10,396 nucleotides of DNA from Porphyromonadaceae bacterium (lineage in GTDB: Bacteria > Bacteroidota > Bacteroidia > Bacteroidales > Dysgonomonadaceae). Below the pieces are notes generated by a model. That model made no database searches and had not been told where the DNA came from. It saw only the letters and a program-made list of their open reading frames with translations. The DNA is taken from the NCBI GenBank assembly GCA_003517675.1, contig DPAC01000013.1, positions 6,859 to 17,254 on the forward strand. Direction: 5' to 3'. Each line of letters starts with the position of its first letter. Position 1 is the first letter of the stretch. This document shows, in pieces, positions 6,665 through 10,396 of this stretch. The position numbers and the translations under genes are program-made.

Positions 6665-7947
6665 TCATCATTCATCATGCTTCGCTTACCAGCCAGCTGG
6701 GCGCTCGCATCGATGGTGAACGCACCGTTGGTCACGATCTCATCGCCGTCGTTGATGCCGGTCAAGACCACATAGGCATCACCCAGTGATGGCCCCAGCT
6801 CTATTTCCCGAAGCATGAAAGCCGGTATTTCCGTATCCGGTTGTTTCACGTAAACGATGGATCGCTTGCCGGTCCACAGGATGGCCGACTTTGGTACAAC
6901 AATCTCATTGTTGTATTGTTTAAGTGATGCCTGAATATGGGCAGTGGCATACATCTCCGGTTTCAACTCCATGCGCGGGTTGGCTGTCTCCACCCGCACC
7001 TTCGCGGTACGCGTGGATGGATCCAGGATGGGGTTGATAAAGGAGATCCTTCCTGAAAATGTTTTGCCCGGCAGTGACTGGAGGGTGTATTCCAACCGGT
7101 CACCCAATTTCAAAAATGGAAGATCAGATTCGTACGCGTCGAATATAGCCCACACCTGCGACAAATTGGCCACATCGAACAGCACGGTACCGGTATTCAC
7201 ATAGTCGCCCTGGTTCACATTTTTTGAAATCACAATCCCACTGGTGGTAGCTGTTACATCGATCAATGGCGAAACCTCACCCGATTGTTCGAGGTGCGCA
7301 ATCTGCTCATCGGTCAGCTTCCACAATCGCAGCTTTTCCCTCACCGCATCCAGCAAAGCGGGTTGCATCTCTTTCATCTTCACCGCCTCAATCAGCTCCT
7401 GCTGGGCATTTAACAACTCAGGGGAGTAGATGGTGGCGATGGGTTGACCACGGCGAACGCTTTCTCCGGTAAAGGAGACATGCAATTTCTCGATGCGACC
7501 GCTCACGTGCGAGGTCTGCGACTGTGACAACCGTTCATCCACCTGGATGGTGCCATAAAGGCGGACCTCCTTCACCGGATCCTGTCTGCTCACGATTGTT
7601 GTCTGCACATTGGCCAATGCAGCCGCCTCTGCACTCAACTGAATGGCATTGGGGTCGATAGAGGCATCGCCCGAGCCGGTAGTCTGCAAAGGGATCAGAT
7701 CCATCCCGCAAATAGGGCATTGGCCGGGTTCCTCCATTCTGATCTGCGGGTGCATGGCACAGGTCCAGATGGTCGGCTCAGCCTCATGATCATGTGCTTC
7801 CTCCACCGAGGATGTTTGCTGTGACGATTGCTTCCGGTTGCCGCCGGAGAAGAGAAGCCAACCCAGAAATAAGCCGGCCAGCAGAATCAACCCGTATCTG
7901 AAATAAGGGTGATTGGTGATTTTTTTTATTTTATTTTTATCTATCAT
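6655..7947 (-). CDS. cusB: CusB-type periplasmic adaptor (membrane fusion protein) of a Cu/Ag efflux RND system
   Basis: A 430-residue adaptor linking the inner-membrane RND pump to the outer-membrane channel. An N-terminal membrane anchor (about 17-34) is followed by a His-containing linker. A heavy-metal-binding domain of the YHS/HMBD kind comes next: CAMHPQI (63-69), then CPICGMDL (77-84). The adaptor core follows: a barrel-sandwich half ending in VSGRIEKLHVSFTGESVRRGQ (148-168), a helical hairpin with SPELLNAQQEL (175-185), and the second half-lipoyl segment with SGIVISKNVNQGDYV (236-250). Beta-barrel and membrane-proximal domains complete it (about 255-420). The start lies 12 bases after the channel gene stop. 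The reading frame ends abruptly at MMNDEAP, where HMA-tail remnants begin in another frame, so the C-terminus may be shortened or altered relative to relatives. Cu(I)/Ag(I) are the expected substrates. Confidence 0.93.
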   Translation of the reverse strand: MIDKNKIKKITNHPYFRYGLILLAGLFLGWLLFSGGNRKQSSQQTSSVEEAHDHEAEPTIWTCAMHPQIRMEEPGQCPICGMDLIPLQTTGSGDASIDPNAIQLSAEAAALANVQTTIVSRQDPVKEVRLYGTIQVDERLSQSQTSHVSGRIEKLHVSFTGESVRRGQPIATIYSPELLNAQQELIEAVKMKEMQPALLDAVREKLRLWKLTDEQIAHLEQSGEVSPLIDVTATTSGIVISKNVNQGDYVNTGTVLFDVANLSQVWAIFDAYESDLPFLKLGDRLEYTLQSLPGKTFSGRISFINPILDPSTRTAKVRVETANPRMELKPEMYATAHIQASLKQYNNEIVVPKSAILWTGKRSIVYVKQPDTEIPAFMLREIELGPSLGDAYVVLTGINDGDEIVTNGAFTIDASAQLAGKRSMMNDEAP

Positions 7948-7959
7948 AATAGCGATGTT

Positions 7960-9450
7960 TTAATTGTTTGGTGAGTTGAAGGAACGCAATTTTCGGATGG
8001 AGGCCACCCTGGTGTTATATTCGGCGATGGCTTCGGCCGTCCGCAACTGGTAATCGAGCAGCTGCCGCTGCACCTGGATGACGTTGGTGAGATCACTCTT
8101 TGCCGATACATACTCTTGCACCACCAGTTGATAGGTTGTCCGTGCCAGTTGTTCCTGTTTCTGGTAGAGCGCGATCTTTCGCTCCGCATCATCAAGCTGC
8201 TGTTTCAGCTTGAAAAGGTCGGACTGAAGCATGTTCAGCGTGTTGTTGTACTTTTCCCGGGCCGATTGCCACAGAAACCGGCTCTCCCGCTGCTCCGCCT
8301 TGTATTTATTCCGGTAAATGGGCAGGGTAATGGAAACCATGGGCATGATCATGTCCATGCCGGTCATTTCCGGTTCCATACCCTGATCCATCGGTGCCGT
8401 CGCACTTTCCCCAATCAGCATGTACTGCAGCCCGATACCGAACATGGGATAACTCATTTTTTGTTCCATCTCCCCCTTTGCCCGGTAAGCCAGTTCTTCT
8501 TCTGCCAGCATGTCCAGCATGGGGTTTTGGTTTTCGATCTCGTCCATGGTAACCCCTTCATCGAAGAAAAAAGGTACTTTCACAATGGAGTCGGGCAGGA
8601 TGACCTCCCTGTCGACAGGTCGGTTCAACAGTGCATTGAACTTCGCTTTCTCGGCTGCAATCTCCGAGAGGATGCTCTCGATGTTGTTTTCGACTTCAAC
8701 CATCTCGAGTTGCACGCGGAGCACATCTGACATGCCCGGGGCAGCGCTGCCCATACCGGAAGACATGCCCCCGCCGGAGCTGCCCATACCGGAAGACATC
8801 CCGGAGGTGGAGGAGGTGCCCGACGAAGCGGCAGCACCTCCCATGGACCCCATGCCCGCCATGCTTCCACCGGCGGAGGTTGTGACACTGCTTTTTGTCG
8901 CCGGCGATGGGGCAGGTACTGTATAACCTGACGACGAACCGCTGAAGGGGGATGAGACCTTGCGCAGCGCCAGCTCCTCGAGCTGCTTCAGCAACTGCAG
9001 GTTATCGCGGTTGTTCCGGAGCTGCTCCACCAGCGTAGAGAGGACATACCATTGGGTATATACCTCGAGGTAGAGGTTGTCCCGCGTCTCCGTGAATTGT
9101 GCATACGCCATTTTGGCCATGTGGGTGGCTTCGGTCTGCGCTGCCTTTTTGGTGCCAAACCAGGGAAACATCTGCATGAGGGTGAAATCGGCTATCTGCC
9201 GTCCGCCCACAAGATCCATCGGTTTCAGGAAAAAGCCGATATCCAGCTTGGGATCGGGCCAGGCACCTGCTTGTGGCACCTTTTCCAGTGATGCTTTGTA
9301 TGCCAGAAAATCGGCATTCAGCCCCGGGTTGTTCTTCGCCGCTACTTCCAGGTAATGGTTGAGTGAATCGGGCGTTTGCGACATAACAGGGTTTGGGCCC
9401 ATGAGTCCCAGCAGTACCAGAAGGAGACCGATGAGGTTATATTGTTTCAT
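7960..9450 (-). CDS. cusC: CusC/TolC-type outer-membrane channel with Met-rich insertions
   Basis: A 496-residue outer-membrane factor forming the exit duct of the Cu/Ag efflux complex. Residues 1-24 are a signal peptide (likely cleavage near VMSQ). The TolC fold can be followed. There is an N-terminal helix with PDPKL (66-70), a first beta hairpin around FTLMQMFPWFG (89-99), and a long helix to about 164. A Met/Gly/Ser-rich insertion (166-239) precedes the returning helix starting SDVLRVQLEM (241-250). The second repeat has a strand VSITLPIY (372-379) and the tip motif YVSAKSDLTNVIQVQ (447-461). The usual gap between the first pair of tip helices is only a few residues, so the insertion is unusual. 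The start codon lies inside the end of the cusA frame (14-base overlap), indicating coupled translation. Confidence 0.92.
   Translation of the reverse strand: MKQYNLIGLLLVLLGLMGPNPVMSQTPDSLNHYLEVAAKNNPGLNADFLAYKASLEKVPQAGAWPDPKLDIGFFLKPMDLVGGRQIADFTLMQMFPWFGTKKAAQTEATHMAKMAYAQFTETRDNLYLEVYTQWYVLSTLVEQLRNNRDNLQLLKQLEELALRKVSSPFSGSSSGYTVPAPSPATKSSVTTSAGGSMAGMGSMGGAAASSGTSSTSGMSSGMGSSGGGMSSGMGSAAPGMSDVLRVQLEMVEVENNIESILSEIAAEKAKFNALLNRPVDREVILPDSIVKVPFFFDEGVTMDEIENQNPMLDMLAEEELAYRAKGEMEQKMSYPMFGIGLQYMLIGESATAPMDQGMEPEMTGMDMIMPMVSITLPIYRNKYKAEQRESRFLWQSAREKYNNTLNMLQSDLFKLKQQLDDAERKIALYQKQEQLARTTYQLVVQEYVSAKSDLTNVIQVQRQLLDYQLRTAEAIAEYNTRVASIRKLRSFNSPNN
8734..8955 (-). other. Low-complexity Met/Gly/Ser-rich insertion at the CusC periplasmic tip
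   Basis: Residues 166-239 of the channel are almost entirely Ser, Gly, Ala, Pro, Thr and Met, with seven Met inside and an eighth at 240, often as GMSS or GMGS. They interrupt the protein exactly where TolC-family proteins make the short turn between helices 3 and 4, the end that meets the adaptor. The matching turn between helices 7 and 8 in the same protein has normal length. No Cys or His occurs in it. A flexible methionine cluster binding Cu(I)/Ag(I) is plausible but inferred. Confidence 0.85.
8746..8799 (-). repeat. Two identical 21-bp direct repeats, 33-bp period, inside the cusC insertion
   Basis: The 21 bases at 8746-8766 recur without mismatch at 8779-8799, giving a 33-base (11-codon) period that keeps the frame. 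They encode MSSGMGS-type units. The perfect match, in contrast to the diverged lipoprotein repeats, points to recent slippage or gene conversion and a length-variable tract. Confidence 0.85.
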
Positions 9451-10396
9451 AATCAGTCGTTTTAGCTTGTTGTTTCTCTTTTTTCCGGATGGCGCCTTCC
9501 CGCCACCAGCATTGCAGGATGGGCACGATGAACATGGTCATCGACTGGATGAGCATCCCGCCAAAAATGGGAATCGACATGGGGATCATGATCTCGGATC
9601 CCTTGCCCGTGGAAGTCAGCACCGGCAGGAGGGCTATCAGCGTGGTGGCAGTGGTCATCACTGCCGGGCGCACCCTTTTCAGGCCGGCATGAACAACCGC
9701 TTCCCGGATCTCTTCGCGCGTATGTGGATCTCTCTCCAGAAATGTGTCGTGAATGTAGGTGCCCATCAGGACCCCGTCGTCGGTGGCAATGCCAAAGAGG
9801 GCGATGAATCCCACCCAGACGGCAATGCTGAGGTTGACGGGATGCATGCTGAACATATCACGGATATTGATTCCGCCAACCGAGAAATTCATGAACCAGG
9901 GTTCACCGTACAGCCATAAGAGGATGAACCCTCCCGCCAGAGCGACGAACACCCCCGAAAAGTGAATCAGTGAGGCAGTCACCGTTTTGAACTGAAAATA
10001 GAGGATCAGCAGGATGACCAGCAACGCAATCGGGATGATGATGAGCAGTCGCTGAGATGCGCGGGCCTGCTGTTCATAATTACCCGCAAAGGTGTAGGAG
10101 ACCCCGTGGGGCAGGCTGATCTCACCGGTGCGTAGTTTCTCCTGTAACACTGCATCGGCCTCTTTGACCACATCAACCTCGGCCTTACCTGCTACCTTAT
10201 CAAAAATCACATAACCCACCAGGAAAGTGTTCTCACTCTGAATCATCTGCGCTCCGCGGGTATAAGTGATATCCGCAACTTCTCCCAGCGGAATCTGGGC
10301 CCCGGTAGCTGTGGGAATGATCAAGCGCGACAACTCGTCAGGGTTCTCCCGCAACTCCCGTGGATAGCGCAACCGTACGGGGTAACGCTCCCGCCC
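9437..10396 (-). CDS. cusA: CusA-type heavy-metal efflux RND pump, C-terminal part (5' end outside window)
   Basis: The frame is open to the right edge, so only the last ~319 residues are present. Their beginning, GRERYPVRLRYPREL, matches the segment of CusA/CzcA pumps following the periplasmic pore region; E. coli CusA has about 1,047 residues. Then come IPLGEVADI, a periplasmic strand region, a hydrophobic span near IIIPIALLVILLILYF, and two further spans. One holds VWVGFIALFGIATDDGV, where the E. coli protein has a GVAAEFGV segment. The final part has KRVRPAVMT, STGKGSE, and a last span ending before a basic tail. A loop of about 20 residues before VNLSIAVW is longer than in E. coli CusA, a form I associate with Bacteroidota homologues. 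It drives Cu(I)/Ag(I) efflux with the proton gradient. The TAA stop lies inside the start of cusC. Confidence 0.94.
   Translation of the reverse strand, partial: GRERYPVRLRYPRELRENPDELSRLIIPTATGAQIPLGEVADITYTRGAQMIQSENTFLVGYVIFDKVAGKAEVDVVKEADAVLQEKLRTGEISLPHGVSYTFAGNYEQQARASQRLLIIIPIALLVILLILYFQFKTVTASLIHFSGVFVALAGGFILLWLYGEPWFMNFSVGGINIRDMFSMHPVNLSIAVWVGFIALFGIATDDGVLMGTYIHDTFLERDPHTREEIREAVVHAGLKRVRPAVMTTATTLIALLPVLTSTGKGSEIMIPMSIPIFGGMLIQSMTMFIVPILQCWWREGAIRKKEKQQAKTTDYETI

Noticed and set aside
7921..7960. A/T-rich tract at the cusC-cusB junction, considered as a promoter or terminator.
   Set aside because: Most of it is the lysine/isoleucine/asparagine-rich start of cusB itself; only 12 bases are non-coding and no promoter motif or hairpin is visible.

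Overview
The window looks like a piece of a Bacteroidota genome, probably a marine or anaerobic Bacteroidales/Marinilabiliales-type organism, though the exact taxon cannot be fixed from sequence alone. The main reasons are the FPAGLVSR-type acyltransferase, AT-rich translation start regions without strong Shine-Dalgarno sequences, the cusA-cusC-cusB gene order, and an HMA lipoprotein ending in a YDALPSCCKYRD-like tail. The window is densely coding. No gap exceeds about 120 bases, and no rRNA, tRNA, CRISPR array, transposase or integrase is visible.

Left part (1-3996, plus strand, AT-rich). A lysophospholipid-acyltransferase-like gene cut by the window edge is followed by two tandem, paralogous family 2 glycosyltransferases and an uncharacterised polytopic membrane protein. 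The first three reading frames are joined by ATGA stop/start overlaps and the fourth starts 11 bases later, so this is very probably one transcript. It plausibly makes or modifies a glycolipid or another membrane-anchored glycan, but the product is unknown. After 45 bases comes an outer-membrane beta-barrel protein with a signal peptide, which may or may not belong to the same unit.

Right part (4025-10396, minus strand, clearly richer in G+C). This is a copper/silver detoxification operon, transcribed from the right edge leftward: a CusA-type RND pump (C-terminal part only), a CusC/TolC-type outer-membrane channel, a CusB-type periplasmic adaptor with an N-terminal heavy-metal-binding domain, a decayed fragment of an HMA-domain tail, an intact HMA-domain lipoprotein, and a CopB-type (CPH motif) P1B-ATPase. 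The ATPase would move ions out of the cytoplasm, the lipoprotein would bind them in the periplasm, and CusA-CusB-CusC would expel them across the outer membrane. The operon promoter and any regulator lie outside the window.

The two parts converge with only 28 bases between stop codons. Hand-sampled lines rise from about one third G+C on the left to about half on the right, which suggests the metal operon was acquired separately. The most notable details are the HMA-tail fragment left between cusB and the lipoprotein gene, the roughly 75-residue Met/Gly/Ser-rich insertion at the predicted periplasmic tip of the CusC-like channel, and the three-copy Met/His/acid repeat in the lipoprotein.
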